Source of the DNA: an uncultured Opitutia bacterium
GTDB taxonomy: Bacteria > Verrucomicrobiota > Verrucomicrobiia > Opitutales > Opitutaceae
Assembly (NCBI GenBank): GCA_903834135.1
Contig: CAILHZ010000016.1
Coordinates: 583,001-647,000 of the forward strand
Length of the DNA: 64,000 nucleotides
Reading direction: 5' to 3'
Each line of letters starts with the position of its first letter. The first letter of the stretch is position 1. The notes below the pieces were generated by a model. It saw only the letters and a program-made list of their open reading frames with translations, did not search any database and had not been told where the DNA came from. Shown piece by piece: positions 1 through 9,137 of the stretch. Position numbers and translations under genes: made by a program.

Positions 1-3000
1 CCGAATTATTTGGAGAGGATATCAAAAAAATTCTTCCAATCGTAAATCCAAACAGTAGTGACTCGGGCATGTTCGATAACACACTCGAACTACTTGTTTT
101 AGCAGGACGTCCGTTATCACATGCGATGATGATGATGATTCCTGAACCATGGTCGAACAACGAATCCATGGATGATGAACGTAAAGCGTTCTATCAGTAT
201 CACTCCTGTTTAATGGAACCATGGGATGGACCTGCTTCAATTGTGTTCACAGATGGTGATCAAATCGGCGCTATTCTTGATCGCAATGGACTTCGTCCTT
301 CACGTTACTATGTAACCAAAGACGATCGTATTATTATGGCTTCCGAAGCTGGTGTACTTGATGTTGCTCCAGAAGACGTTGTTCAAAAAGGACGCTTACA
401 GCCAGGGCGTATGTTTTTGGTCGATACAGTTCTTGGAAGAATTGTAGATGATGTTGAGCTTAAGAAACAATTCACATCAGAGAGACCTTACCGTCAGTGG
501 TTGAATGATCATCTTGTTCATCTCGATGATATCGATGATGCACCGGAAGTGCCTGCTCCTGATCACAAGACTTTACTGCAACGCCAAGTTGCGTTCGGCT
601 ACACCTTTGAAGATGAGCGCACAATCTTAGCGCCTATGGCTAAAGACGGTGCGGAAGCAATCGGCTCGATGGGCCATGATGCAGCACTTGCCGTACTTTC
701 AAATAAGCCACGTTTACTCTACGATTATTTTAAACAATTATTCGCACAGGTAACAAATCCTCCAATCGATTGTATTCGTGAAGAAATTGTTATCGCATCG
801 GAAACGCGTTTAGGTTCAGAAGGTAACTTACTTAACCCTCAGCCTTCGGCATGCCGTCGCGTTGAACTTAAATGGCCAATCCTAACGAACGAAGAATTTG
901 CAAAACTACGCCGTCAACATTTGCCGGGCCTAAAAGTTGGAATCCTTCCTATTTTATTCCGTGTAAGCCGTGGTGAAAAAGGACTAGCTAAATCGCTCGA
1001 AGAAATTTGTTCAATGGCTCGTCGCATGATCGAAGAAGAAGACATTAATGTACTTATTCTTTCAGATCGTGGTGTTAATAGTGAATATGCACCAGTACCA
1101 GCGCTGCTCGCAATTGCAGGACTACATCATTATTTAATACGTGAAGGTCTACGCACACGCGCTAGTCTTGTGCTCGAAACAGGTGAAGCACGTGAAGTAC
1201 ATCACTTCGCATTATTAATTGGATACGGCTGTAGCGCTATTAACCCTTACGTCGCTTTCGAAACAATCGATGGCATGATTCGTGACGGTCTTGTTACCGG
1301 AGTCGATCATAAGACAGCATGTAAAAACATGGTTAAAGCCGCCGCTAAGGGTGTGATCAAAGTCATGTCCAAGATGGGCATTTCTTCTATTCAAAGTTAC
1401 CGCGGAGCTCAAGTATTCGAAGCGCTTGGTTTACGCCGTGATGTTATCGATCATTACTTTACGGGAACTGCATCTCGTGTAGGTGGTATTGGCTTGGATG
1501 TAATCGCACAAGAAGTACTTGTGCGTCATCATAATGCTTTTGCCCCGAGACTTGCTAACGCAAACGGTACTGTTCTAGAGTCTGGTGGCTTGTATCAGTG
1601 GAGAAATGATGGTGAGGCGCATTTGTTTACGCCTGAATCCATCCATAAGCTTCATAAAGCAGTGCGTACAGGTAGTACACTTGCCTATAAAGACTACGCC
1701 AATCAAATTAATGATCAGGCTAAGAAACTATGTACACTACGTAGCTTACTTGAGTTTAAAGATAGTACTGCGATCCCAATCGAAGAAGTAGAGTCAGCAG
1801 AGGCTATCATGAAGCGCTTTAAAACAGGCGCTATGTCCTATGGATCTATTTCTAAGGAAGCGCATGAGAATATCGCTATCGCGATGAATCGTATCGGAGG
1901 TAAGAGCAATACGGGCGAAGGTGGTGAAGAATCGGAACGCTATAAGCCAATGGCTAATGGCGACTCAAAAAATTCTGCTATCAAGCAAGTAGCTTCAGGC
2001 CGATTTGGTGTAACGAGCGAATACCTTGTTAATGCTAAAGAAATTCAAATTAAAATGGCACAAGGCGCAAAACCAGGTGAAGGCGGACAGCTTCCTGGTA
2101 GTAAAGTGTACCCTTGGATTGCCAAGACACGGCATACTACAGCAGGTGTAGGATTAATTTCTCCTCCTCCTCACCATGATATTTATTCTATCGAGGACTT
2201 AGCTGAATTAATTCACGACCTAAAAAATAGTAACAGACATGCACGTATTAGTGTAAAACTCGTTGCTGAAGTTGGTGTCGGTACTATTGCAGCAGGTGTT
2301 GCAAAAGCACATGCCGATGTCGTTTTAATCAGCGGTTATGACGGTGGTACAGGTGCATCTCCACAAACTTCAATTGTCCACGCAGGTTTGCCATGGGAAT
2401 TAGGTCTTGCTGAAACACATCAGACACTTGTTTTAAATAATCTACGTAGCCGTATCGCTGTTGAAACAGACGGTCAATTAAAGACAGGCCGAGATGTTGC
2501 TATTGCAGCACTGCTTGGAGCAGAAGAGTTTGGTTTTGCAACTACAGCACTTGTGGCCTCCGGCTGCATAATGATGCGTGTTTGCCATCTCAATACATGT
2601 CCAGCAGGTGTTGCGACTCAAGATCCACAACTGCGTGCACGTTTCTCGGGTCAACCAGAACACGTAGTAAATTTCATGCGTTTTATTGCGGAAGACTTAC
2701 GTGAAATCATGGCAAAGCTTGGGTTTAAAACGATTGATGAAATGGTAGGCCGTGTTGATCGCTTAGAGCCAAGCAAGGCAGTCAATCACTGGAAAGCCAA
2801 GGGACTTGATTTCAGTAATATTCTCTACCGTCCTGATATGGACGATACGGTAGGACGTTATTGCCAAATTAAACAAGACCACGGTCTTGATAAGTCGCTA
2901 GATCTTACAACGATTCTTGAAATCTGTAAGCCAGCTATTGAACGCGGCGAGAAAGTTGTCGCTAAGATGCCGATCCGTAATGTTAACCGTGTAACGGGTA

Positions 3001-3773
3001 CAATTACAGGAAGTGAACTTACAAAGAAGTATGGTGCAGCTGGTCTTCCTGAGGACACTATCCGCCTTCACTTCCAAGGTTCAGCTGGACAAAGCTTCGG
3101 TGCATTTGTGCCTAAGGGAATGACCTTGTTCTTAGAAGGCGATGCTAACGACTACATTGGTAAAGGGTTATCTGGTGGTAAGCTAATTGTTTACCCACCG
3201 GAAAAATCCACATTCAAAGCTGAAGATAATATTATTGTTGGTAATGTTTCATTAATTGGAGCAACCAGTGGGGAAGCTTATATTAATGGAGGTGCTGGTG
3301 AGCGCTTCTGTGTACGTAACAGTGGTGTTACTGCAGTTGTAGAATCTGTTGGTGATCACGGATGTGAATACATGACTGGTGGTCGTGTCGTTATTCTGGG
3401 TGCTACGGGCCGCAATTTCGCTGCGGGTATGTCTGGTGGAGTTGCCTACGTATTAGATGAAAAAGGTGATTTCGCTAAACGTGTTAACGCTGAAATGGTC
3501 GGCATCGAAAAGGTGCAAGCACCTGCAGATATTGCAGAACTCAAAGTAATCATAGAGCGTCATTTAACCTACACTAAGAGTAACAAAGCTAAGCTCGTCC
3601 TGGATCAATGGGATAAGATGCTTCCACGTTTTGTAAAAATTATGCCAAAGGATTATAAAAAGGTCCTCGAATCGATTCGTCGTGTTGAAGAACGTGGTCT
3701 TACGGGAGATGACGCAATTCTCGCAGCTTTCGAAGAAAATATACGAGATGCAGCACGTGCTGCTGGCAGATAA
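1..3773 (+). CDS. gltB: Glutamate synthase (NADPH) large subunit, 5'-truncated by window edge
   Basis: The reading frame is already open at base 3 (ELFGEDIKK...), ahead of the first internal ATG at 69, so the gene starts outside the window. The visible 1256 residues lack most of the N-terminal Ntn-type glutamine amidotransferase domain of a roughly 1500-residue family. What follows matches the family order: end of the amidotransferase domain ([11 protein letters not shown], then [16 protein letters not shown]), central domain, FMN-binding synthase domain ([30 protein letters not shown]), the Cys cluster for the 3Fe-4S centre ([15 protein letters not shown]) and the C-terminal GXGXG beta-helix ([10 protein letters not shown]). 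GltB makes two glutamates from glutamine and 2-oxoglutarate in the cytoplasm, taking electrons from GltD, which is encoded 34 nt downstream. Recognition is secure; only the start is missing. Confidence 0.97.
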   Translation, partial: ELFGEDIKKILPIVNPNSSDSGMFDNTLELLVLAGRPLSHAMMMMIPEPWSNNESMDDERKAFYQYHSCLMEPWDGPASIVFTDGDQIGAILDRNGLRPSRYYVTKDDRIIMASEAGVLDVAPEDVVQKGRLQPGRMFLVDTVLGRIVDDVELKKQFTSERPYRQWLNDHLVHLDDIDDAPEVPAPDHKTLLQRQVAFGYTFEDERTILAPMAKDGAEAIGSMGHDAALAVLSNKPRLLYDYFKQLFAQVTNPPIDCIREEIVIASETRLGSEGNLLNPQPSACRRVELKWPILTNEEFAKLRRQHLPGLKVGILPILFRVSRGEKGLAKSLEEICSMARRMIEEEDINVLILSDRGVNSEYAPVPALLAIAGLHHYLIREGLRTRASLVLETGEAREVHHFALLIGYGCSAINPYVAFETIDGMIRDGLVTGVDHKTACKNMVKAAAKGVIKVMSKMGISSIQSYRGAQVFEALGLRRDVIDHYFTGTASRVGGIGLDVIAQEVLVRHHNAFAPRLANANGTVLESGGLYQWRNDGEAHLFTPESIHKLHKAVRTGSTLAYKDYANQINDQAKKLCTLRSLLEFKDSTAIPIEEVESAEAIMKRFKTGAMSYGSISKEAHENIAIAMNRIGGKSNTGEGGEESERYKPMANGDSKNSAIKQVASGRFGVTSEYLVNAKEIQIKMAQGAKPGEGGQLPGSKVYPWIAKTRHTTAGVGLISPPPHHDIYSIEDLAELIHDLKNSNRHARISVKLVAEVGVGTIAAGVAKAHADVVLISGYDGGTGASPQTSIVHAGLPWELGLAETHQTLVLNNLRSRIAVETDGQLKTGRDVAIAALLGAEEFGFATTALVASGCIMMRVCHLNTCPAGVATQDPQLRARFSGQPEHVVNFMRFIAEDLREIMAKLGFKTIDEMVGRVDRLEPSKAVNHWKAKGLDFSNILYRPDMDDTVGRYCQIKQDHGLDKSLDLTTILEICKPAIERGEKVVAKMPIRNVNRVTGTITGSELTKKYGAAGLPEDTIRLHFQGSAGQSFGAFVPKGMTLFLEGDANDYIGKGLSGGKLIVYPPEKSTFKAEDNIIVGNVSLIGATSGEAYINGGAGERFCVRNSGVTAVVESVGDHGCEYMTGGRVVILGATGRNFAAGMSGGVAYVLDEKGDFAKRVNAEMVGIEKVQAPADIAELKVIIERHLTYTKSNKAKLVLDQWDKMLPRFVKIMPKDYKKVLESIRRVEERGLTGDDAILAAFEENIRDAARAAGR

Positions 3774-3807
3774 CTGGCAACGAACTAATCCACAACTACT
3801 TCACACG

Positions 3808-5292
3808 ATGGGCAAACCAACTGGATTTATTGAGTATCTGAGGGAGCTTCCTGTAGACCGTGCTGCGCTTGAGCGCATTAAGGACTGGAATGAATTCCAT
3901 CATCACATGGAAGAAGACAAGCTGCGTAAGCAGGGAGCTCGCTGTATGGATTGCGGAGTTCCATTCTGTCATACCGGCAAATTGATTAGCGGTATGGCTG
4001 CAGGTTGTCCCGTAAACAATCTCATACCTGAGTTTAATGATTTAGTGTTTCGTGGCCTTTGGCATGAAGCTCTTGATCGTCTACACCGTACAAATAATTT
4101 CCCTGAATTTACTGGAAGAGTATGTCCTGCGCCATGTGAAGGTTCCTGTGTTCTCGGTATAAACAATCCACCTGTTACAATTAAGAACATTGAATGCACT
4201 ATCGTAGATAAAGGGTGGGATGAAGGCTGGATTAATGCAGAAACTCCTTCGAACCGTACAGGTAAGAAAGTAGCTGTAATTGGCTCAGGACCTTCTGGTC
4301 TTGCTGCTGCAGCTCAATTAAACAAAGCCGGACACAGCGTCACTGTTTTTGAACGCGCTGATCGTCCAGGTGGATTACTCATGTATGGAATTCCAAACAT
4401 GAAGCTCGATAAGAAAGAAGTCGTTCTTCGTCGTATTAAACTTTTAGAACAAGAAGGCGTTAAATTTATTTGTAACGCAAATGTGGGCGATAATGTAGAG
4501 CCGCAAATGTTTTTAAAAGAGTTTGATGCAACGATCCTTTGCGTTGGTGCAACCCAGCCACGCGATTTACCAATCGAAGGCCGTTCCTTGAAGGGTGTTC
4601 ATTTTGCAATGGAATACCTTGGTGCAAACACTAAGGCAGTACTTGCTGGTGATCCAAAGAAAGCTCCGATTAGTGCAGCGGGTAAAGACGTAATAGTCAT
4701 CGGTGGTGGTGATACAGGAACAGACTGCGTAGGATCATCCCTACGTCAGGGCTGTAAGAGTATCATTCAAATTGAAATTTTACCAAAGCCTCCTGGTGAG
4801 CGCACAAAGGATAATCCATGGCCTGAATGGCCTAAGGTTTACCGTATGGATTACGGTCAGGAAGAAGCAGCCGCTAAGTTTGGAGCAGATCCTCGTGTAT
4901 ATCTCACTACAGTTAAAAAACTCGTTGCTGATAATGCAGGCCAAGTAAAAGAAATTGTAACAGTGCGTATTCGTTGGGAGAAAAATGAAAAGGGCCAATT
5001 TACGCCGGTTGAAGAACCAGGCAGTGAGCAAGTACTGCCAGCACAACTGGTGTTAATTGCAATGGGTTTCACGGGACCCGAACAAACACTTTTAAAAGAA
5101 ATTGGTTTATCTGTTGATGCACGTTCAAATATCAAAGCTGAATTTGAGCAGTACACGACAAACATTAAGGGCGTTTTTGCTGCTGGCGACTGTCGCCGTG
5201 GTCAAAGTCTTGTAGTGTGGGCAATCAATGAAGGTCGCGGTGTTGCACGTGAGTGTGATCGCTATCTCATGGGCACAAGCGATCTAGCTTAA
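3808..5292 (+). CDS. gltD: Glutamate synthase small (beta) subunit
   Basis: This 494-residue flavoprotein oxidises NADPH and passes electrons to GltB. Near the N-terminus are the cysteines of the 4Fe-4S clusters (CMDCGVPFC from about residue 46, then CPVNN and CPAPCEGSC). An FAD-binding Rossmann motif follows ([16 protein letters not shown]), then an NADPH-binding motif ([13 protein letters not shown]) and the C-terminal FAD contact ([19 protein letters not shown]). The frame is open back to an ATG at 3682 inside gltB, but family members begin MGKPTGF, so I place the start at 3808. That gives the usual length and a 34-nt gap after gltB. There is no good ribosome binding site. It is almost certainly co-transcribed with gltB. 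Confidence 0.96.
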   Translation: MGKPTGFIEYLRELPVDRAALERIKDWNEFHHHMEEDKLRKQGARCMDCGVPFCHTGKLISGMAAGCPVNNLIPEFNDLVFRGLWHEALDRLHRTNNFPEFTGRVCPAPCEGSCVLGINNPPVTIKNIECTIVDKGWDEGWINAETPSNRTGKKVAVIGSGPSGLAAAAQLNKAGHSVTVFERADRPGGLLMYGIPNMKLDKKEVVLRRIKLLEQEGVKFICNANVGDNVEPQMFLKEFDATILCVGATQPRDLPIEGRSLKGVHFAMEYLGANTKAVLAGDPKKAPISAAGKDVIVIGGGDTGTDCVGSSLRQGCKSIIQIEILPKPPGERTKDNPWPEWPKVYRMDYGQEEAAAKFGADPRVYLTTVKKLVADNAGQVKEIVTVRIRWEKNEKGQFTPVEEPGSEQVLPAQLVLIAMGFTGPEQTLLKEIGLSVDARSNIKAEFEQYTTNIKGVFAAGDCRRGQSLVVWAINEGRGVARECDRYLMGTSDLA

Positions 5293-5299
5293 TTGGAAA

Positions 5300-5328
5300 C
5301 ACTCTGGAGTTTTATATACTGCAGAGTG
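5300..5328 (+). terminator. Weak hairpin after gltD
   Basis: A 7-bp inverted repeat (CACTCTG at 5300-5306, CAGAGTG at 5322-5328) lies just after the gltD stop codon. No U-tract follows, so termination here is only a possibility, and the downstream DUF5069 gene could be read through from gltBD. Confidence 0.25.
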
Positions 5329-5393
5329 ATCTTCAGATAGGCTTTGAGTACAGATCGACAATCTAGCCTTAGTGCATAAAGTGAATTTATCGT

Positions 5394-5855
5394 ATGCGCT
5401 CTAAACCAATACCTGGCTCAACAGGTGAAGTACTAACTTGTTTGCCATCGCCTTATGAGGCGCACAAAGCAACAGGGTTACTTTATTTACCTCGGTTTAT
5501 TGCTAAGTGCAGGTATGTGAAGAAAAACGGATCTCTTCCTGCAAGTTACGCTAAAAATTATAAGAGAGGACTTGACCGCTTTTTAAGCATGCATCTAGGT
5601 GTTGATCCCGTACAAGTTGAAGCAGCAGTGCATTCAGCTCTTGATGATGCTGATCTAGATCAAAAGTTACTCAGTTTTTTCCCAAAAGATGTACGTGCTT
5701 CTATATGGAACCGTGAGCTAGTTCAAAAAGGAATGACGGCGGAGGGACAAAAGTTTTTACTCGAAGCTCTTACTGCAATGGGGTGTGCGGACCGTGCAGA
5801 TCAAATTAAAAGTGTGCCTGATTTGATCGACTTCGATGAAGGTCGAATCGAATGA
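5394..5855 (+). CDS. DUF5069 domain protein
   Basis: A 153-residue soluble protein without signal or membrane segment. The block LLYLPRFIAKCRYVKKNGSL, the later FLSMHLGVD and the C-terminal DLIDFDEGR resemble the DUF5069 domain. The closest internal comparison is the N-terminal half of the fusion protein at 33607-34557, which has GRLVYFGRMMDKIRLHAVGK, FLGVTF and DLQDFDEGR in the same order. The function of DUF5069 is not established to my knowledge. The gene lies about 100 nt downstream of gltD on the same strand and ends three bases from the convergent gene at 5859. There is no clear ribosome binding site. Family assignment is good; role unknown. Confidence 0.75.
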   Translation: MRSKPIPGSTGEVLTCLPSPYEAHKATGLLYLPRFIAKCRYVKKNGSLPASYAKNYKRGLDRFLSMHLGVDPVQVEAAVHSALDDADLDQKLLSFFPKDVRASIWNRELVQKGMTAEGQKFLLEALTAMGCADRADQIKSVPDLIDFDEGRIE

Positions 5856-5858
5856 TAA

Positions 5859-6929
5859 TTACGGAATAAAACGTGGGACTGGCTCTCCTAAATGTAAACG
5901 GATAGATTCAATGTTTTCACGAACCAAGGCTCCCATAGATTGACAGGTGGAATATTGGCAACGCTTATAGTGTTCACCGAGTGAATCACGCAGCATATTA
6001 ATACGATCGGGTGTTGAGATATCATCAAGACACATTGGTTCCAAAAGTTTTGCTAAACGTAGCGATGCTAACTCAGCGCGTTGTAAGATAAGCGTTTGCT
6101 CTTCTCTAATATATTGCTTCACCGTTTCTGGACGTAGTTGTTTCGTACAGAATAACGCAAGAGCAGCATTTTCTTTGAAGAACTGAGGTAAATAAAAATT
6201 CAAACGACCATCGTAAGATTGTTGATCGAAATCCATCGCACGAATTCTAATTTGGGTATCTTCAAAATCAGGAGTTACAACACAGACAAAATTATATGAC
6301 CGCATATCACCGAGAAGCCTTACAAAGCATCGCTCGTTAAATTTAACGAGTTCTTTGGCGACGCGTACGGGACGTAGTTCAGGACGCTTTAGCCAATGAT
6401 TCGTGAACAAATCTCCAGGTAATCCTGGGATATGTTCTTCGACTAATGTTGTGCCGTGGGTAATAAAATTAAGACGATTAGGAGAAAGCAGATGTTCAAG
6501 TTCTAAGCCGTATACGCGTGAAGCATCTGCTTTTTTAACATAAAAATAATCTTGGTTATCGTTGTAAGCGTTAACGATTCGAATTCTAAAAGGGGTAGAA
6601 TTTCCAAACGTGCAGAAATCTACCCTATCTACGTAGAGATGGCTCACAACCGAAAGATCTCCATCTACTTTTAATATAGCATAGACTTGTTTTAGGGCTT
6701 CGTTAAGAGCTAGCATTTCTTCAGACCTATAAATCACAGTATCCCAGAGAGTGTTTTTACCTTCAGCATCTACGAGCGGAATAGCTTCACTAAAATTGCG
6801 TAATCGCTCGTACGTAACGGGCAGATCTCTTTCTCGTTTATACCGAGTTAAATAAGTGCGTAGACCCTCACTTACTGGAAAGGTAGGTTTTCTTTTTGTA
6901 GCAACGGCCTGAGGTTGCAGCATGTCCAT
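5859..6929 (-). CDS. Conserved hypothetical protein with kinase-like motifs
   Basis: I do not recognise a named family for this 356-residue soluble protein. Several segments fall in the order expected of a protein-kinase/aminoglycoside-phosphotransferase-like fold: a beta-strand lysine (YFYVKKADA, K132/K133) followed by an acidic helix (GLELEH, about 141-146), a hinge-like VEEHIPG (163-169), a catalytic-loop-like segment RLLGDMRSYNF (205-214, with D208 and N213) and a metal-binding-loop-like AMDFDQ (231-236). The C-terminal third is helical with no transmembrane segment. Substrate cannot be guessed. It is transcribed divergently from the CorC-like gene at 7022 and convergently with the DUF5069 gene. 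The kinase assignment is inference; the reality of the gene is well supported by length and codon structure. Confidence 0.7.
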   Translation of the reverse strand: MDMLQPQAVATKRKPTFPVSEGLRTYLTRYKRERDLPVTYERLRNFSEAIPLVDAEGKNTLWDTVIYRSEEMLALNEALKQVYAILKVDGDLSVVSHLYVDRVDFCTFGNSTPFRIRIVNAYNDNQDYFYVKKADASRVYGLELEHLLSPNRLNFITHGTTLVEEHIPGLPGDLFTNHWLKRPELRPVRVAKELVKFNERCFVRLLGDMRSYNFVCVVTPDFEDTQIRIRAMDFDQQSYDGRLNFYLPQFFKENAALALFCTKQLRPETVKQYIREEQTLILQRAELASLRLAKLLEPMCLDDISTPDRINMLRDSLGEHYKRCQYSTCQSMGALVRENIESIRLHLGEPVPRFIP

Positions 6930-7021
6930 GCAGATCAGCTAGGCAGGATACGGTTACAAGCGCAATACGGTCTTTGTTTCATGGTATTGCTTCAATCGGG
7001 TAAAAGGGTATAGTTATATTC

Positions 7022-8356
7022 ATGTTAAGTCTTCCAACCGAGCTGCTCATTTTAGCCCTGTTGGTTTTTGCCAATGGATTACTTGCCATGGCTGAAACAG
7101 CGGTAGTCTCTGCGCGTAAAACACGTCTCAGAAAAATGGCCTTACGCGGCGACGAAGAAGCGGCCCAAGCCCTTGCTCTTGCTGAACAGCCAACCCGGTT
7201 TTTAGCACTCGTACAATTTTGGTTAACACTATCAGGCACAATCGCAGGTGTATTAGGTGGAGCCGGTTTAGCAGAACAAATTCAAACGCTTTTAGTTGCG
7301 CATGCTATAACTGTACCCGTGGCTTGGGGTTTAGCTTATGTTGCAGTCACTGTAGGACTCTCGGCCCTGATGATTTTGTTTGGAGAGCTTGTTCCTAAAC
7401 GTGTTGGACTTGCGTATCCTGAGCAAGTTGCAATGGCCTTAGCAGGATTGATGAAGGCGCTTGCTTGGTTAGCTGCACCGTTCTTAAAGATCTTAGAACT
7501 TGCAACAAATTCGATCACTAAACTTTTACGAGTAAAACCTCGACCTATATCCGAAGCGGTAGGAGATGATGAAGTAAGAGCGCTTGTTGAACAAGGTCTT
7601 CATGCAGGAGTTTTTCACCGTGCAGAAAAAGAAATGGTTGAGGGAGTGCTTGCTCTAGATCAGCTGATGGTCACCTCGATTATGACACCGAGGCCGAAGA
7701 TTGTTTTTCTTAACATCGACGATCCTGAAGAAACTAACTGGAGAAAAATTGTTACAAGCGGCCACTCCTATTTTCCTGTGTATCACAGTAGTCGTGACCA
7801 AATTGTCGGTATGGTAGCAGTAAAAGCACTCTGGGCTCATTCAGCAATTGGGCTTCCAACGCATCTTAAGAATTTACTTATTTCACCGCTTTTTGTTTCT
7901 GAAACAACAACAGCGATGCAAATGCTAGAACGTTTTAAAAAAACTGGTCGTCATGTTGCTATCGTGGTCGACGAATTCGGTGCGGTTCAAGGGCTTGTTA
8001 CATTAATCGATGTATTCGAAGCTATTGTTGGTGATTTACCTGAACCAGGTCAGTCCAATCAACCCACTTCAAAAACGCAGGAAGATGGAGCTTGGGTTGT
8101 TGATGCAACGCTTTCCATAGGCGATTTTAAAACACTTCTGGGTATAGAGGGCATAGTGCTTCCCCAAGAAAAAGAAGCTGAATTTCGTACGCTCGGCGGT
8201 TATGTACTAACTCACTTCGGAAGAATCCCTGCTGTTGGCGATTCGTTTGAGTGGCAGGGATTTAAATTTGAAGTAACCGAAATGGACAGACGACGTGTCG
8301 ATAAAGTGCGCGTGAAGCACACCGCAGAAAAACAATCTGACCTTAAGGTAGATTAA
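7022..8356 (+). CDS. CNNM/CBS/CorC-type membrane protein (hemolysin C family)
   Basis: This 444-residue inner-membrane protein has the classic three-part layout. An N-terminal DUF21/CNNM domain of roughly four hydrophobic segments covers residues 1-150 (LLILALLVFANGLLAMAETA, then LVQFWLTLSGTIAGVLGG and GLSALMILFGELVPKRVGL). A CBS-domain pair spans about 200-330 (ending VDEFGAVQGLVTLIDVFEAI), and a C-terminal CorC_HlyC domain about 350-440. Relatives act in Mg2+/Co2+ homeostasis or are of unknown function; the older name hemolysin is misleading. The stop codon overlaps that of the convergent peroxiredoxin gene by four bases. The start ATG lacks a Shine-Dalgarno sequence. Confidence 0.9.
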   Translation: MLSLPTELLILALLVFANGLLAMAETAVVSARKTRLRKMALRGDEEAAQALALAEQPTRFLALVQFWLTLSGTIAGVLGGAGLAEQIQTLLVAHAITVPVAWGLAYVAVTVGLSALMILFGELVPKRVGLAYPEQVAMALAGLMKALAWLAAPFLKILELATNSITKLLRVKPRPISEAVGDDEVRALVEQGLHAGVFHRAEKEMVEGVLALDQLMVTSIMTPRPKIVFLNIDDPEETNWRKIVTSGHSYFPVYHSSRDQIVGMVAVKALWAHSAIGLPTHLKNLLISPLFVSETTTAMQMLERFKKTGRHVAIVVDEFGAVQGLVTLIDVFEAIVGDLPEPGQSNQPTSKTQEDGAWVVDATLSIGDFKTLLGIEGIVLPQEKEAEFRTLGGYVLTHFGRIPAVGDSFEWQGFKFEVTEMDRRRVDKVRVKHTAEKQSDLKVD

Positions 8357-8889
8357 CTTTTTTGTTCAGCGATTACCTTAAGCACATCTGCAGCTTGTTG
8401 TTTGGTAGACGCTTTATAGTCAGCCCAAATGACCACTCCATTTTTAATTAGAAAAGCCTGACGCATTGCGATTTCACCTAATAGTGGAATCTTGCGCGTA
8501 GGAACACCGAAAGCTGCAATGACTGTTTTGTTTGGATCGGAAATTAAAGTAAAAGGAAATTTATGATTTTCTTTAAACGCTTTTTGAGCTGCAACGGTGT
8601 CTAAGCTAACGCCTAATACTGCGACACCTTTATCTTGAAGAACGGTATATGCATCACGCAGTGAGCATCCCTGAGCGGTACAACCTGATGTTTCTGCTTT
8701 AGGATAAAAATATACGAGGGTATATTGTTGTTTAGCGTAAACCTCAGAGAGTTTTAGGTTTTCACCTAAGTCTGAGATAGCCACAACATCGGGGGCTTTA
8801 TCACCCACTTTTATTGGGTCTCCGAATAGTGAGCTTAAAAAGGATAAAAATGCAGCAGCCATAAAATAGGTTAGGGTACGGATTCGCAT
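8353..8889 (-). CDS. Peroxiredoxin, BCP/AhpC-TSA type, with signal peptide
   Basis: A 178-residue thiol peroxidase reducing hydroperoxides. The peroxidatic and resolving cysteines lie in SGCTAQGCSLRDAY, the CxxxxC spacing of BCP-type (atypical two-Cys) peroxiredoxins, preceded by YFYPKAETSG. Unlike cytoplasmic BCP, it begins with a hydrophobic leader (MRIRTLTYFMAAAFLSFLSS) before the KVGDKAPDV entry of the domain, so export or membrane anchoring is likely. It is convergent with the CorC-like gene, sharing a 4-nt overlap of stop codons. The reductant is not apparent from the context. Family assignment is secure; location is inferred. Confidence 0.9.
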   Translation of the reverse strand: MRIRTLTYFMAAAFLSFLSSLFGDPIKVGDKAPDVVAISDLGENLKLSEVYAKQQYTLVYFYPKAETSGCTAQGCSLRDAYTVLQDKGVAVLGVSLDTVAAQKAFKENHKFPFTLISDPNKTVIAAFGVPTRKIPLLGEIAMRQAFLIKNGVVIWADYKASTKQQAADVLKVIAEQKS

Positions 8890-9137
8890 GGTTCAATGAG
8901 GCGCAAATACCGATTTTAAGCAAGAAATGGCACATTTTTTGTCAAAAAGCTAAAAAAGTATGATTCCATGGGAACTTAACCTGGTTTTTACATGCCTAGT
9001 ATCAGTTCTAGGACATCAATAAGATCACCCTCTTTAGTTGATTTCCTAGAGCGTACAGGCTAGTAATTAACGTGATACCACCTTTATGGCGGTATTGCAC
9101 TTGTGCGCCTTGTTTTATGTCAGCAGATTAACCTTTC

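Noticed and set aside
3682-3807. Longer start of gltD inside gltB
   Set aside because: The extra 42 residues lie within gltB coding sequence and have no family counterpart; MGKPTGF at 3808 is the usual start.
4857-5165. Minus-strand open frame of ~100 codons opposite gltD
   Set aside because: It lies entirely opposite well-conserved coding sequence and has no recognisable product.
5859-6929. HipA toxin partner for the HipB-like regulator
   Set aside because: It is 17 kb away and lacks the HipA N-terminal region and its motifs.
7022-8356. Hemolysin/toxin
   Set aside because: The CNNM-CBS-CorC layout fits ion-homeostasis proteins; the toxin label is historical.
9075-9095. Hairpin ATACCACC/GGCGGTAT before the delta-60 gene as a riboswitch
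   Set aside because: It is a single short stem with a mismatch and no recognisable aptamer core.
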